Shown here in pieces: positions 47,114 to 58,807 of a DNA stretch of 64,000 nt. Each line of letters opens with the position of its first letter. The stretch's first letter is position 1. Under the pieces are notes generated by a model, which was not told where the DNA came from, searched no databases, and worked only from the letters and a program-made list of their open reading frames with translations. Source of the stretch: Mycolicibacterium hodleri (GTDB lineage: Bacteria; Actinomycetota; Actinomycetes; Mycobacteriales; Mycobacteriaceae); assembly GCF_006439015.1 (NCBI RefSeq), contig NZ_RCZG01000002.1:434001-498000 (forward strand), in the 5' to 3' direction. Made by a program: the position numbers and the translations under genes.

Positions 47114-47499
47114 CCACTCGATCCCTTGGCTCGGCGCGGTTCGCCGTCCTCGCCGCCCTGACCCTCGACGGCGTCCTGTCGGCAATCGCCGGCGCGTTGC
47201 TGCTTCCGCTTTACGTCGGTGCGATTCCAGTACCCATCAGCGCTGTGATCAGTGGACTGGTCAACGCCGCGCTGGTGTGGGCTGCTCTGCAATGGGCGCC
47301 GACCCCCCGGCTGGCGGCGCTACCGCTGTGGGCCTGGCTGGCGACGGCCCTGGCATTGACCCTCGGCGGGCCCGGCGGAGACATCGTCCTCAGCGGGGCG
47401 GGAATCATGCAGATGGCGCCCGTGGTGTTCATCGTGCTCGGCGGCGCTCCGCCGGCTTACCTGCTCTGGCGGGTGACGTCGCGACCTGCGAGGTCGTAG
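47065..47499 (+). CDS. Small four-helix membrane protein (Rv1171-like)
   Basis: From GTG 47065 the frame encodes 144 residues; the conserved part begins at about LTTRSLGSARFAVLAALTLDG and has four hydrophobic segments ending in APPAYLLWRVTSRPARS. Its place between mshB and fbiC matches Rv1171. The canonical GTG makes it overlap the 35-aa gene by 49 nt. A CTG at 47110 overlaps that gene's stop as CTGA, which is the layout of a coupled start, and would give 129 residues. Function unknown. Confidence 0.7.
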   Translation: MGDRLAGGTARQRPHLTTRSLGSARFAVLAALTLDGVLSAIAGALLLPLYVGAIPVPISAVISGLVNAALVWAALQWAPTPRLAALPLWAWLATALALTLGGPGGDIVLSGAGIMQMAPVVFIVLGGAPPAYLLWRVTSRPARS

Positions 47500-47648
47500 G
47501 GACCGACGCGAGAATCGCGATCGCCGGTTCATACGACGGCCCGCCCCCTGTCGCAATGCTGGTACTACTGTGACCCCTATGCCAGGGGCAACGGTTTCAC
47601 ATGGTGGGACGGACGGATGATTATCGACGACAGCGGGGTTACAGGGGA

Positions 47649-50246
47649 GTGGCTCTGAACCCCCAGCGCGGTGCCGATCTGCCCAACCCCGTCGTCCCAT
47701 CGGTTTCTGCAAGCGCGAACCCGATCGCGACGCCGAGTCCTGCCGCCCTGCGCCGCGTCCTTCGACGCGCACGCGACGGGGTGGCGCTGAACGTCGAGGA
47801 AGCCGCGATCGCCTTGACCGCGCGTGGCTCCGACCTCGAGGACCTGACCGCGAGCGCGGCCAGGGTGCGCGATGCGGGCCTAGAGGCGGCGGGTCGGTAC
47901 GGTCCCACCGGCAGGCTGCCCGTCAGTTACTCCCGCAAGGTCTTCATTCCCATTACGCACCTGTGCCGTGACACGTGCCACTACTGCACGTTCGTCACGG
48001 TGCCCGGTCTGCTGCGCGCGGCCGGTGAGGGCATGTACTTGGAGCCCGACGAGATTCTCGACGTCGCGCGTCGCGGTGCTGAGTTGGGTTGCAAGGAAGC
48101 GCTTTTCACCCTCGGTGACCGGCCGGAGACGCGGTGGGACGAGGCCAAGCAATGGCTCGACGAACGCGGCTACGACTCGACGCTGGACTACGTCCGAGCA
48201 ATGGCCATCCGGGTGCTCGAGGAGACCGGCCTACTGCCACACCTGAACCCCGGCGTCATGAGCTGGTCGGAGCTCTCCCGACTCAAGCCAGTCGCGCCGT
48301 CTATGGGCATGATGCTGGAGACCACGTCGCGGCGACTGTACGAGACGAAGGGTCTGGCCCACTACGGCAGCCCAGACAAGGATCCCGCCGTACGCCTTCG
48401 CACGTTGGACGACGCCGGTCGGCTGTCGGTGCCGTTCACCACCGGTCTGCTGGTCGGCATCGGCGAAAACCTCACCGAACGTGCCCAGACGATGCATGCG
48501 ATTCGCCGCTCCCACAAGGAGTTCGGCCACGTTCAGGAAGTGATCGTGCAGAACTTCCGGGCCAAGGATCACACCGCAATGGCGAGTGTGCCCGACGCCG
48601 GGATCGACGACTTCCTGGCGACCATCGCCGTCACCCGGTTGGTGCTGGGCCCGAAGATGCGCATTCAGGCGCCGCCAAATCTGGTGTCGCGCGAGGAGTG
48701 CCTGGCACTGATCGGCGCGGGCGTCGACGACTGGGGCGGCGTCTCACCGCTGACACCCGATCACGTCAACCCCGAACGGCCGTGGCCCGCTCTGGACGAA
48801 CTCGCCGCCGTCACCGCCGAGGCGGGCTACGACCTGGTGCAGCGACTGACCGCTCAGCCGCAGTACGTACAGGCCGGCGCGGCGTGGATCGATCCGCGGG
48901 TTGGGGGCCATGTGGCCGCGCTTGCCGATCCCGATACCGGTTTCGCGCGCGACGTGAACCCGGAGGGTCGGCCGTGGCAGGAACCCGACGAAGCGACCGA
49001 GTCGCTGGGCCGCACCGACCTGAACACGGCAATCGACTCCGAGGGGCGGTTGACCGAAACGCGCAGCGACTTGGGCAGTGCGTTCGGCGACTGGGAGTCG
49101 ATTCGGGAGAAGGTGAGCGAGCTCGCCGCCCGCGCGCCCGAGCGCATCGACACCGATGTACTCGCTGCCCTGCGTTCGGCCGAGGCCAACCCGGCCGGGC
49201 TCAGTGACGACGAGTATCACGCGCTCGCTACTGCGGACGGTCCAGCCCTGGATGCGGTTGCCGCGCTTGCTGATTCGCTGCGGCGGGACGTCGTGGGCGA
49301 CGACGTGACATACGTGGTGAACCGCAACATCAACTTCACCAACATCTGCTACACCGGCTGCCGATTCTGCGCGTTCGCGCAGCGCAAGGGCGATGCGGAT
49401 GCCTTCTCGCTGTCCACCGACGACGTCGCCGACCGGGCGTGGGAAGCGCATGTCGCCGGCGCGACCGAGGTGTGCATGCAGGGCGGCATCGATCCCGAAC
49501 TCCCCGTCACCGGCTACGCCGATCTGGTGCGTGCGGTGAAGGCACGGGTGCCCTCGATGCACGTCCACGCGTTCTCTCCCATGGAGATCTCCAACGGCGT
49601 CACCAAGAGTGGCACCTCTACACGGGACTGGCTTATCGAGCTGCGCGAGGCGGGGCTCGGGTCGATACCCGGCACGGCCGCGGAGATCCTCGACGACGAG
49701 GTCCGCTGGGTGCTCACCAAGGGCAAGCTGCCGACGTCGGCGTGGATCGACGTCGTCACCACTGCGCACGAGGTCGGTCTGCGCTCCAGCTCGACGATGA
49801 TGTACGGCCACGTCGACACACCCCGGCACTGGGTCGGGCACCTCAACGTGCTGCGCGACATCCAGGACCGTACCGGCGGGTTCACCGAGTTCGTGCCGCT
49901 GCCGTTCGTTCATCAGTCCAGCCCGCTTTACCTGGCGGGCGGGGCTCGACCCGGTCCGACGCACCGTGACAACCGAGCGGTGCACGCTTTGGCCCGAATC
50001 ATGTTGCACGGCAGGATCGACCACATCCAGACCAGCTGGGTCAAGCTCGGCGTCGAGCGCACCCAGGTGATGTTGCGTGGCGGCGCCAACGATTTGGGCG
50101 GCACGCTGATGGAGGAGACGATCTCCCGGATGGCGGGCTCGGAGAACGGGTCGGCGAAGTCCGTGGAAGAACTCGTCGCGATCGCCGAGGGCATCGGAAG
50201 GCCCGCGCGGCAGCGCACCACGACGTACGACGCCCTGGCCGCCTGA
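47649..50246 (+). CDS. fbiC: 7,8-didemethyl-8-hydroxy-5-deazariboflavin synthase FbiC
   Basis: This 865-aa protein (Rv1173 homologue) is a fusion of two radical SAM enzymes that make the F420 chromophore Fo from tyrosine and the flavin precursor 5-amino-6-ribitylamino-uracil. The CofG half has CRDTCHYC (about residues 100-107) and the CofH half has CYTGCRFC (about 567-574), each a CxxxCxxC iron-sulphur site. GTG 47649 gives [17 protein letters not shown], which resembles other mycobacterial FbiC starts; an ATG at 47601 in the same frame is possible. The F420-dependent protein at 26811 depends on this pathway. Confidence 0.95.
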   Translation: MALNPQRGADLPNPVVPSVSASANPIATPSPAALRRVLRRARDGVALNVEEAAIALTARGSDLEDLTASAARVRDAGLEAAGRYGPTGRLPVSYSRKVFIPITHLCRDTCHYCTFVTVPGLLRAAGEGMYLEPDEILDVARRGAELGCKEALFTLGDRPETRWDEAKQWLDERGYDSTLDYVRAMAIRVLEETGLLPHLNPGVMSWSELSRLKPVAPSMGMMLETTSRRLYETKGLAHYGSPDKDPAVRLRTLDDAGRLSVPFTTGLLVGIGENLTERAQTMHAIRRSHKEFGHVQEVIVQNFRAKDHTAMASVPDAGIDDFLATIAVTRLVLGPKMRIQAPPNLVSREECLALIGAGVDDWGGVSPLTPDHVNPERPWPALDELAAVTAEAGYDLVQRLTAQPQYVQAGAAWIDPRVGGHVAALADPDTGFARDVNPEGRPWQEPDEATESLGRTDLNTAIDSEGRLTETRSDLGSAFGDWESIREKVSELAARAPERIDTDVLAALRSAEANPAGLSDDEYHALATADGPALDAVAALADSLRRDVVGDDVTYVVNRNINFTNICYTGCRFCAFAQRKGDADAFSLSTDDVADRAWEAHVAGATEVCMQGGIDPELPVTGYADLVRAVKARVPSMHVHAFSPMEISNGVTKSGTSTRDWLIELREAGLGSIPGTAAEILDDEVRWVLTKGKLPTSAWIDVVTTAHEVGLRSSSTMMYGHVDTPRHWVGHLNVLRDIQDRTGGFTEFVPLPFVHQSSPLYLAGGARPGPTHRDNRAVHALARIMLHGRIDHIQTSWVKLGVERTQVMLRGGANDLGGTLMEETISRMAGSENGSAKSVEELVAIAEGIGRPARQRTTTYDALAA

Positions 50247-50331
50247 CCCGCCACCAGCGCGTCATGTACGAATTGCCAGTCTCGGCACGTATACAGAAGA
50301 CGGTCCACCCGCCGAGCCACAGGAGCACGCC

Positions 50332-50790
50332 GTGACCACGATCTGGGGGTTGCCCGCCCACGCGCTGCTGGTTCACGCCATCGTCGTGTTGGCGCCACTG
50401 ACGGCCGTACTCGAGATCTTGTGCGGGTTCTGGCCCGCCGCGCGTCGCCGGCTCGTATGGCTGGTCGTCGCCCTCGCCGGTACGACGACGATCCTCACCC
50501 CCATCACCACGGATGCGGGCGAGTGGCTGAAGGATCAGCGGCGCGTCGTCAGCCCGATATTGCAGGAGCACGCCGAGCGCGGCGACTGGATGATCTACTT
50601 CTCTGCCGCACTGCTCGTCGTCGCACTGGCGCTGGCGGCGCTGCACTGGCTCGAGAGCCGATCGGACACGCCCCGCAAGGCCATCACGGTCGTGGTCGCG
50701 ATCGTCGCGCTGGTCGTCGGGGTCTCCTCGATCGTGACGGTCGCCCGCATCGGGCACAGCGGCGCGGAATCGGTCTGGGGCGGCCGCTGA
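50332..50790 (+). CDS. DUF2231-like four-helix membrane protein
   Basis: This 152-aa membrane protein has four hydrophobic helices (about residues 10-33, 40-58, 85-107 and 115-137). It starts with LPAHALLVHAIVVLAPLTA, the pattern of DUF2231, a family of predicted haem- or metal-associated membrane proteins. The conserved histidines His10 and His15 sit in the first helix. GTG 50332 follows GAGCACGCC, a weak site. It stands alone between fbiC and the P1 peptidase gene. Function unknown. Confidence 0.75.
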   Translation: MTTIWGLPAHALLVHAIVVLAPLTAVLEILCGFWPAARRRLVWLVVALAGTTTILTPITTDAGEWLKDQRRVVSPILQEHAERGDWMIYFSAALLVVALALAALHWLESRSDTPRKAITVVVAIVALVVGVSSIVTVARIGHSGAESVWGGR

Positions 50791-50829
50791 CGGCGTGCCG
50801 TCACCGCCCGAGCGTGCTAATCGTAAGGT

Positions 50830-51984
50830 GTGACCTCACCTCAGACCCACACCACCGACGGACGCCCGCGCGCCCGCGGACTCGCCATTGCGCTGACGGG
50901 TCGGCCGGGTCCGCTCAATGCGATCACCGACGTGCCCGGCATCGAAGTCGGAGAGGTCACGCTCATCGCGGGGGACGGTTCGCTCCAGGTCGGTAGCGGC
51001 CCGGTGCGTACCGGCGTCACCGCGATCCTGCCGCGCGGACGCGACGGTCTGGGGCGGCCCTGCGCCGCCGGTTGGCACACCCTGAACGGCAACGGCGAGA
51101 TGACCGGCACCACCTGGATCGAGGAGGTCGGCGCCTTCAATCTGCCCGTCGTGCTGTCCAACACGCATGCCGTCGGTGCCTGTCATACCGGCGTGGTGAG
51201 TTGGGTGAACCGCGTCCGTCCCCAGCTCGCTCGTCAATGGCTGCTGCCCGTGTGTGGCGAGACGTGGGACGGTTATCTGAACGACATCAACGGCGCTCAC
51301 GTGCGACCGGAACACGTCGAGGCGGCGCTCGACGCGGCGGCTTCTGGACCGGTGGCGGAGGGCTCGGTCGGCGGTGGTACGGGGATGAACTGCTATGAGT
51401 TCAAGGGTGGGAACGGAACGGCGTCGCGGGTGGTCGACTACGGTGCCCACGCCTTCACCGTGGCCGCCTTCGTGCAGGCGAATTTCGGGGCGCGCCACGA
51501 ACTGACCGTCGCAGGCCGGCATGTGGGCCCGATGCTCACCGAGGACAACCCGATGGACTCCGACTGGTTTGCCGCGGATCTGGGGCTCCGGGCACCTCCC
51601 GGCGCGGGCTCGGTGATCGCCGTCGTCGCGACCGACGCGCCCCTTCTGCCTGGGCAGTGCAAGGCGCTCGCCCGACGGGTGCCGCTGGGGTTGGCCAGGA
51701 CGGGCACGACGGGCAGCCACTTCTCCGGCGACATCTTCCTGGCGTTCTCGACGGCGGATGCCGACGGCCTGCAGAGTGGGTTCCCGGCCGACCCGCCCGC
51801 GGACGATGAGTTCGGCACGATGACCTTCATACCGTGGGGCCGGATGGATGCCTTCTACGCGGCTGTCGTCCAGTCCGTCGAGGAGGCGGTGCTGAACGCA
51901 CTGGTGGTCAACGACGACATGATCGGCCGGGACGGGCACCGTTCGCCCCGGTTACCGATAGCTGCCGTGACGGCTCTCCTCTGA
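50830..51984 (+). CDS. P1 (DmpA-like) family aminopeptidase
   Basis: This 384-aa protein is a self-cleaving Ntn-type hydrolase of the DmpA/P1 group, which releases N-terminal amino acids or beta-amino acids from small peptides and amides. The processing site is visible as PGAGSVIAVVATDAPL with the nucleophile Ser261, and Asn218 occupies the place of the DmpA catalytic Asn. NGNGEMTGTTWIEE and GSVGGGTGM are other family motifs. GTG 50830 is the likely start. The protein should be cut into chains of about 260 and 124 residues. Confidence 0.88.
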   Translation: MTSPQTHTTDGRPRARGLAIALTGRPGPLNAITDVPGIEVGEVTLIAGDGSLQVGSGPVRTGVTAILPRGRDGLGRPCAAGWHTLNGNGEMTGTTWIEEVGAFNLPVVLSNTHAVGACHTGVVSWVNRVRPQLARQWLLPVCGETWDGYLNDINGAHVRPEHVEAALDAAASGPVAEGSVGGGTGMNCYEFKGGNGTASRVVDYGAHAFTVAAFVQANFGARHELTVAGRHVGPMLTEDNPMDSDWFAADLGLRAPPGAGSVIAVVATDAPLLPGQCKALARRVPLGLARTGTTGSHFSGDIFLAFSTADADGLQSGFPADPPADDEFGTMTFIPWGRMDAFYAAVVQSVEEAVLNALVVNDDMIGRDGHRSPRLPIAAVTALL

Positions 51985-51990
51985 CAAATT

Positions 51991-52027
51991 CGGACCGCAG
52001 TCCGGAACAAAATCGGACTATGGTCCG
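51991..52027. promoter_or_regulatory. Paired operators CGGAC-N4-GTCCG upstream of yceI
   Basis: CGGAC-CGCA-GTCCG (51991-52004) and CGGAC-TATG-GTCCG (52014-52027) are two perfect 5-bp inverted repeats with 4-nt spacers, centred 23 bp apart, about two helical turns. They lie 54-90 nt before the YceI start codon. Such pairing is typical of a dimeric winged-helix repressor (MarR/HxlR/Rrf2-like) binding in tandem. Confidence 0.65.
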
Positions 52028-52080
52028 TTTAAGCTGTTGAGGTGCTGGAGAAGCCGGCCCCAAGCCAAGGAGACGTAGAC

Positions 52081-52629
52081 ATGACTGCATCCGTAGCGAG
52101 TGCCCTGAGCACCGGCACCTGGGCCGTCGACCCCGTGCACTCGTCGATCAACTTTTCGGTGCGCCACCTGATGGTCAGCAAGGTGCGCGGCAGTTTCGGC
52201 ACGTTCAGCGGCGCGGTCGTCGTCGCGGAGGACGGCACCCCGTCGGTGTCGGCAGAGATCGCCGTCGATTCGCTCAATACGGGCAACGAGCAGCGTGACG
52301 GGCACGTGAAGTCGGCTGACTTCTTCGACGTGGAGAAGTACCCGACCGCATCCTTCGTCTCGACTGGCGTGCGGGCCGACGGTGACGACTACGTCCTCGC
52401 CGGTGACTTCACCCTCAAGGGCGTGACCAAGCCCATCGAGCTCAAGCTTGAGTTCAACGGTGTCAACCCCGGCATGGGCCATGGCGAGGTCGCCGGCTTT
52501 GACGCATCGGTCGTGTTGAACCGCAAGGACTTCGGCATCGACATCGACATGCCGCTGGAGACCGGTGGCGCCGTCGTTGGCGACAAGGTCACCATCACCC
52601 TCGAGATCGAGGCCCTTAAGCAGGCCTGA
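52081..52629 (+). CDS. YceI family lipid-binding protein
   Basis: This 182-aa protein has the YceI lipocalin-like barrel, which binds isoprenoid or other lipophilic chains: TWAVDPVHSSINFSVRHLM at the N-terminus, HVKSADFFDVEKYPTASF in the middle and FTLKGVTKPIELKLEF. No signal peptide is seen, so it acts in the cytoplasm. ATG 52081 follows AAGGAG, 8 nt upstream. A pair of palindromic operators lies in the promoter, so it is likely regulated by stress or an organic ligand. A large hairpin follows. Confidence 0.9.
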   Translation: MTASVASALSTGTWAVDPVHSSINFSVRHLMVSKVRGSFGTFSGAVVVAEDGTPSVSAEIAVDSLNTGNEQRDGHVKSADFFDVEKYPTASFVSTGVRADGDDYVLAGDFTLKGVTKPIELKLEFNGVNPGMGHGEVAGFDASVVLNRKDFGIDIDMPLETGGAVVGDKVTITLEIEALKQA

Positions 52630-52637
52630 CCCGTTGC

Positions 52638-52695
52638 CGAGCAGACGCAAATGTGCCACGACACGCCGGACTGTGCGCACGTTTGCGTCTGCTCG
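52638..52695. terminator. Bidirectional long hairpin between yceI and fadH
   Basis: The 19-nt arms CGAGCAGACGCAAATGTGC (52638-52656) and GCACGTTTGCGTCTGCTCG (52677-52695) pair fully apart from one wobble, around a 20-nt loop. The hairpin lies between the stop codons of convergent genes and can terminate both transcripts. Confidence 0.8.
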
Positions 52696-52707
52696 CGGGG
52701 AGGGGAC

Positions 52708-55298
<2,591 letters not shown>

Positions 55299-55329
55299 GC
55301 TCGGCAGCGTATGCGATACCGCCGGTCCT

Positions 55330-55345
55330 ATGCAACTAGTTGCAT
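55330..55345. promoter_or_regulatory. PadR-type palindromic operator
   Basis: ATGCAACTAGTTGCAT is a perfect 16-bp palindrome with the form ATGC-N8-GCAT, close to the known PadR operator pattern ATGT-N8-ACAT. It lies 32 nt upstream of the padR start codon. Confidence 0.65.
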
Positions 55346-55468
55346 TCCTGGGTTCGCCTGACACGCGGAAAGGTGACTAGGCGACTTGTATGTGCGACGG
55401 CTAGTATCAGCAACCACGCGTTACCCGTTCGGGTGGCGCGTCAAGTTAGGACACACTGAGACAGGCGT

Positions 55469-55493
55469 GCAGGTATGCGCAACGCATACTTGC
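55469..55493. promoter_or_regulatory. Inverted repeat in the fdxC leader
   Basis: GTATGCG-CAA-CGCATAC (55473-55489) is a perfect 7-bp inverted repeat, and the arms extend to 11 bp with one mismatch. It lies about 70 nt before the fdxC start and could be a regulator site or a leader hairpin. Confidence 0.45.
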
Positions 55494-55560
55494 TTCGGCT
55501 TCTCGGGGGTCCCACCCAGGTCCCAACCGACCAGTAGCCCCCTGGACAGGAGAGACATCA

Positions 55561-55887
55561 GTGACGTACACCATTGCCGAACCCTGTGTCGACATCAAAG
55601 ACAAGGCATGTATCGAAGAGTGCCCCGTCGACTGCATCTACGAGGGCGCACGCATGCTGTACATCCACCCCGACGAGTGCGTGGACTGCGGCGCGTGTGA
55701 GCCGGTCTGCCCGGTGGAGGCCATCTACTACGAGGACGACGTCCCGGAGCAGTGGAATATCTACACGCAGTACAACGCCGACTTCTTCGCAGAACTGGGC
55801 TCTCCGGGCGGCGCGTCGAAGGTTGGCCAGACCGACCACGATCCGCAGGTGATCAAGGACATGCCCCCGCAGGGCGAGGAGAGCTGA
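55561..55887 (+). CDS. fdxC: 7Fe-8S type ferredoxin FdxC
   Basis: This 108-aa ferredoxin (Rv1177 homologue) carries two cluster motifs: the first region CVDIKDKACIEECPVDC, in the 3Fe-4S arrangement, and CVDCGACEPVCPVEA for a 4Fe-4S cluster. The acidic C-terminal tail is typical of mycobacterial/Thermus-type 7Fe ferredoxins. It transfers electrons to oxidoreductases. GTG 55561 follows AGGAGAGAC. Its stop codon region is repeated in the downstream 36-bp array. Confidence 0.93.
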   Translation: MTYTIAEPCVDIKDKACIEECPVDCIYEGARMLYIHPDECVDCGACEPVCPVEAIYYEDDVPEQWNIYTQYNADFFAELGSPGGASKVGQTDHDPQVIKDMPPQGEES

Positions 55888-56050
55888 GCGAAGCGAAGCC
55901 GACCAGTGGAGCAGGAGAGCTGAGCGAAGCGAAGCCGACCAGTGGAGCAGGAGAGCTGAGCGAAGCGAAGCCGACCAGTGGAGCAGGAGAGCTGAGCGTA
56001 GCGAAGCCGACCAGTGGAGCAGGAGAGCTGAGCGAAGCGAAGCCGACCAG
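55881..56050 (+). repeat. Five-copy 36-bp tandem repeat at the fdxC-dapC junction
   Basis: Copies start at 55881, 55917, 55953, 55989 and 56025; the last is cut to about 26 nt and the fourth has one substitution (GCGTAGCG). The core is GAGCTGAGCGAAGCGAAGCC. The unit is a multiple of three and encodes GELSEAKPTSGA in the dapC frame. Each copy also carries AGGAGAGCTGA, a copy of the end of fdxC with its stop codon. Confidence 0.97.
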
Positions 56051-57149
56051 TTCGCTATCGGCGTCGCTGCCGGTATTTCCCTGGGACACGCTGGCCGACG
56101 TCACGGCAGTTGCGAGGGCGCACCCCGACGGGATCGTCGACCTCTCTGTCGGCACCCCCGTAGATGAAGTGGCCCAGGTTGTCAGGAATGCGCTGGCAGC
56201 CGCCAGTTCCGCCCCCGGCTACCCCACCACGGCGGGCACTCCGGAGCTACGGGCGGCCGCGGTCAATGCCCTTCGGCGTCGCTATGGCATCACCGACCTC
56301 GCTGCTGACGCCGTACTGCCGGTCATCGGCACCAAGGAAGTCATCGCCTGGTTGCCGACATTGCTCAATCTGCGATCCGACGACGTCGTCGTCGTCCCCG
56401 AGTTGGCTTATCCCACTTACGAGGTCGGCGCGCGCCTGGCTGGTGCCGAGGTGGTGGCGGCCGATTCGCTGACGCAACTTGGGCCGCGGAACCCCAAACT
56501 CGTGTACGTCAACTCGCCGAGCAACCCGACGGGCGCGGTCCTGGGTGTGGAGCACCTGCGCAAGGTCGTCGAGTGGGCGCGTAGCAGAGGGGCGCTGGTG
56601 GCCTCCGACGAGTGCTACCTCGGCCTCGGCTGGGATCCCGACGCGGTGCCGGTCTCGGTGCTGCACCCCTCGGTGTGCGGCGGCGACCACACCGGACTGC
56701 TCGCCATCCATTCGCTCTCGAAGACTTCGTCGCTGGCCGGTTACCGCGCGGGTTTCGTGGCAGGCGATCCCGCGGTGGTGGCCGAACTGCTCGCGGTGCG
56801 CAAGCACGCCGGGATGATGGTGCCGACGCCGATCCAGGCGGCAATGGTGGCCGCTCTCGACGACGACGCTCACGAAGAGGTTCAGAAGGAGCGTTACGCG
56901 CATCGGCGTGAGGTGCTGCTGGCCGCGGTCCTCGGCGCCGGGTTCACCGTCGACCACTCCGAGGCCGGCCTCTATCTGTGGGCAACGCGGGGTGAGCCCT
57001 GCAGGGACACCGTCGCGTCGCTGGCCGAGCGCGGCATCCTGGTCGCACCGGGGGAGTTCTACGGACCACGCGGCGGGAGATACGTCCGGATGGCGCTGAC
57101 GGCGACCGACGAGCGGATCGACGCGGCCGCTCGACGGCTCAGTTCCTAG
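56028..57149 (+). CDS. dapC: N-succinyldiaminopimelate aminotransferase DapC
   Basis: This class I PLP aminotransferase (Rv1178 homologue) makes N-succinyl-LL-diaminopimelate for lysine and peptidoglycan. It has LPVFPWDTLADV, SPSNPTGAVLG, the PLP-binding Lys in IHSLSKTSSLAGYRAGF and the C-terminal YVRMALTATDERI. The frame is open from GTG 55752 inside fdxC, but that would add about 90 residues unlike any homologue. No ATG, GTG or TTG lies between the repeats and the conserved start. I give the CTG of the last repeat copy (56028), which yields a near-normal 373 residues; other copies offer the same CTG. Confidence 0.88.
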   Translation: MSEAKPTSSLSASLPVFPWDTLADVTAVARAHPDGIVDLSVGTPVDEVAQVVRNALAAASSAPGYPTTAGTPELRAAAVNALRRRYGITDLAADAVLPVIGTKEVIAWLPTLLNLRSDDVVVVPELAYPTYEVGARLAGAEVVAADSLTQLGPRNPKLVYVNSPSNPTGAVLGVEHLRKVVEWARSRGALVASDECYLGLGWDPDAVPVSVLHPSVCGGDHTGLLAIHSLSKTSSLAGYRAGFVAGDPAVVAELLAVRKHAGMMVPTPIQAAMVAALDDDAHEEVQKERYAHRREVLLAAVLGAGFTVDHSEAGLYLWATRGEPCRDTVASLAERGILVAPGEFYGPRGGRYVRMALTATDERIDAAARRLSS

Positions 57150-57150
57150 C

Positions 57151-57214
57151 GCGCCGAGCGGCCACTTATCCTACGGTTCGGCCGATTTCGCGTGCGATAA
57201 CTAGCCACTCGCGC
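57151..57214. terminator. Imperfect hairpin between dapC and the PucR gene
   Basis: The segments at 57151-57170 (GCGCCGAGCGGCCACTTATC) and 57196-57214 (GATAACTAGCCACTCGCGC) pair with a few mismatches and one bulge around a 25-nt loop. They lie between convergent stop codons, which fits a bidirectional terminator. Confidence 0.5.
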
Positions 57215-57220
57215 AAGGAG

Positions 57221-58807
57221 TTAGCTCGTCCGCAGGCTCAGCGAAAGTAACAGGCGGACCTCGGGATCAGCCAGTGAGCTGCCCAACTCCTCCTCGATCC
57301 GGCGCACCCGATAGCGGACGGTATTCGGATGCACGTGCAACCACGCGGCAGCAGCGGCGACGTCACCGAAGCTGTCCAGGTATGCACGGAGGGTGTCGAC
57401 CAGCATCGGATCCTTGTTGCGCAGCGCACCCACGCGTGGATCCACGAGCCGATCGTCCGCGGCGATCATCGTGACGATCTCGTCGAGCAGAACAGTAGTG
57501 CGCGATTCCGCGAGCGACGTCACCTGACCGATCGCCCCCGGGTGCCGCTCGGCGCTGTCGAGCACGCGGTCCACCTCGGCGCGCGCAGCCGCCACACCCG
57601 CCAGACCCGTTGAGGGAGTGGCGATCACGGCCCTCAGCTCCAATCCGAGTTCGGACCGCAGAGCGCCGACGGTGCCGCGGATCCATGACGACACCGCGGA
57701 GGCCTTGCCGGTGTGCGGGAACAACACGTATACCCGCGACGTGCCCGCTGCTACCTGGGCGTCGCGTCGAAATGCACTGGCGCTCAGGGCGAGGACAGCG
57801 GCGAGTCGAGCGGGTGCACCTGCGGCCCCGTCGAATCCGATCACCGCCACGCGTCCGTCGGCGACGATCCCGAGCTCGCGCGCGGCCTCCGTCACGGCGG
57901 CGTCGTCGAATGCGGCGTCGCGCAACCCGAGCAGTTCCTGGACCCGCACCGCATGCATCGATGGCGTGGCGGCCAGGCGGGAGATGATCCTCGCGGCCAG
58001 TACCCCGGCGCCGCGCAGCACGTCGTCGGCGTCCTCGGCCAGCGGTCGAGTGCCCTCCTGTAGCCAGATGGTGCCTGCGAACGCCGGGCCACGCCGATGA
58101 TCTGCCGCCACGTGATGGATTCCGACTGCACGCCGAGGCCGCAAGCCGAGTTCGGGTCGAGCGCCGACGCGGACGACGTCACCGGTGGCGCGTAGCGCGT
58201 CGAAGATGCCCGCTTGGCCGATCCACGCGAGATGCTCCGGCGGGCCCGCGCGGCCGAGGATCGATAGCCGGCGCAAGTCGTCGGCTTCGTCGTTGGACGC
58301 CGAGTAGGCCAGTACGTGGCTCTGGACATCCTCGATGCTCACCATCGCGTGAGTGCGGTCGGCGATCGACTGTGCCAGCCCGAACAGGTCGGTGCTCGAG
58401 TCGAACAGCGGGTCGGCCCGGTCGCCGTGGTGCTCGAAGACGTGGTCGACGAGGCGGTACAACCGTTCCCAACGTGCCCTCGGCTCGACTGCGACGACGG
58501 CTGTGCCCGCGGCCACCGCACGAGCGACTACAGCATCTGACGGCTCCTTGACGAAGATCGCGGCCGGCGCCCGCCGCGCCTCCTGTTGCACCAGCCAGGC
58601 GAGCACGTCGTCGTCGCCGACGCCGAGAATGAAGAACACGTCGGCCGACCCGGCGCCGACTGCCAGGCCGAGGCGGACGTCGTCGGCGTCGATCAATGCC
58701 GCCGATGCCACCGGGAGGTCCAGTCCGCGCGGGGCCTCCACCAAGGTCACCATGGTTGCGTCCAACGCCAGCAGCAGCTGGCCGAGTCCGACTCCGGCTG
58801 CCTTCAT
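57221..58807 (-). CDS. PucR family regulator of proline catabolism (PruR-like)
   Basis: This 528-aa regulator (Rv1186c homologue) has an N-terminal PucR-type domain (1-130), a GGDEF-like middle region (about 290-400) and a C-terminal PucR helix-turn-helix (LDSFGDVAAAAAWLHVHPNTVRYRVRRIEEEL-like, near residues 485-515). In mycobacteria the homologue next to pruAB, PruR, activates proline dehydrogenase genes in response to proline. It is divergent from pruA. ATG 58807 is chosen because a perfect 11-bp inverted repeat directly upstream marks the intergenic region; ATG 58834 would lie inside it. Confidence 0.87.
   Translation of the reverse strand: MKAAGVGLGQLLLALDATMVTLVEAPRGLDLPVASAALIDADDVRLGLAVGAGSADVFFILGVGDDDVLAWLVQQEARRAPAAIFVKEPSDAVVARAVAAGTAVVAVEPRARWERLYRLVDHVFEHHGDRADPLFDSSTDLFGLAQSIADRTHAMVSIEDVQSHVLAYSASNDEADDLRRLSILGRAGPPEHLAWIGQAGIFDALRATGDVVRVGARPELGLRPRRAVGIHHVAADHRRGPAFAGTIWLQEGTRPLAEDADDVLRGAGVLAARIISRLAATPSMHAVRVQELLGLRDAAFDDAAVTEAARELGIVADGRVAVIGFDGAAGAPARLAAVLALSASAFRRDAQVAAGTSRVYVLFPHTGKASAVSSWIRGTVGALRSELGLELRAVIATPSTGLAGVAAARAEVDRVLDSAERHPGAIGQVTSLAESRTTVLLDEIVTMIAADDRLVDPRVGALRNKDPMLVDTLRAYLDSFGDVAAAAAWLHVHPNTVRYRVRRIEEELGSSLADPEVRLLLSLSLRTS

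Noticed and set aside
55881..56050. Regular 36-bp repeats that could be taken for a CRISPR array
   Set aside because: No spacers, units contiguous and in frame with dapC; no cas genes.
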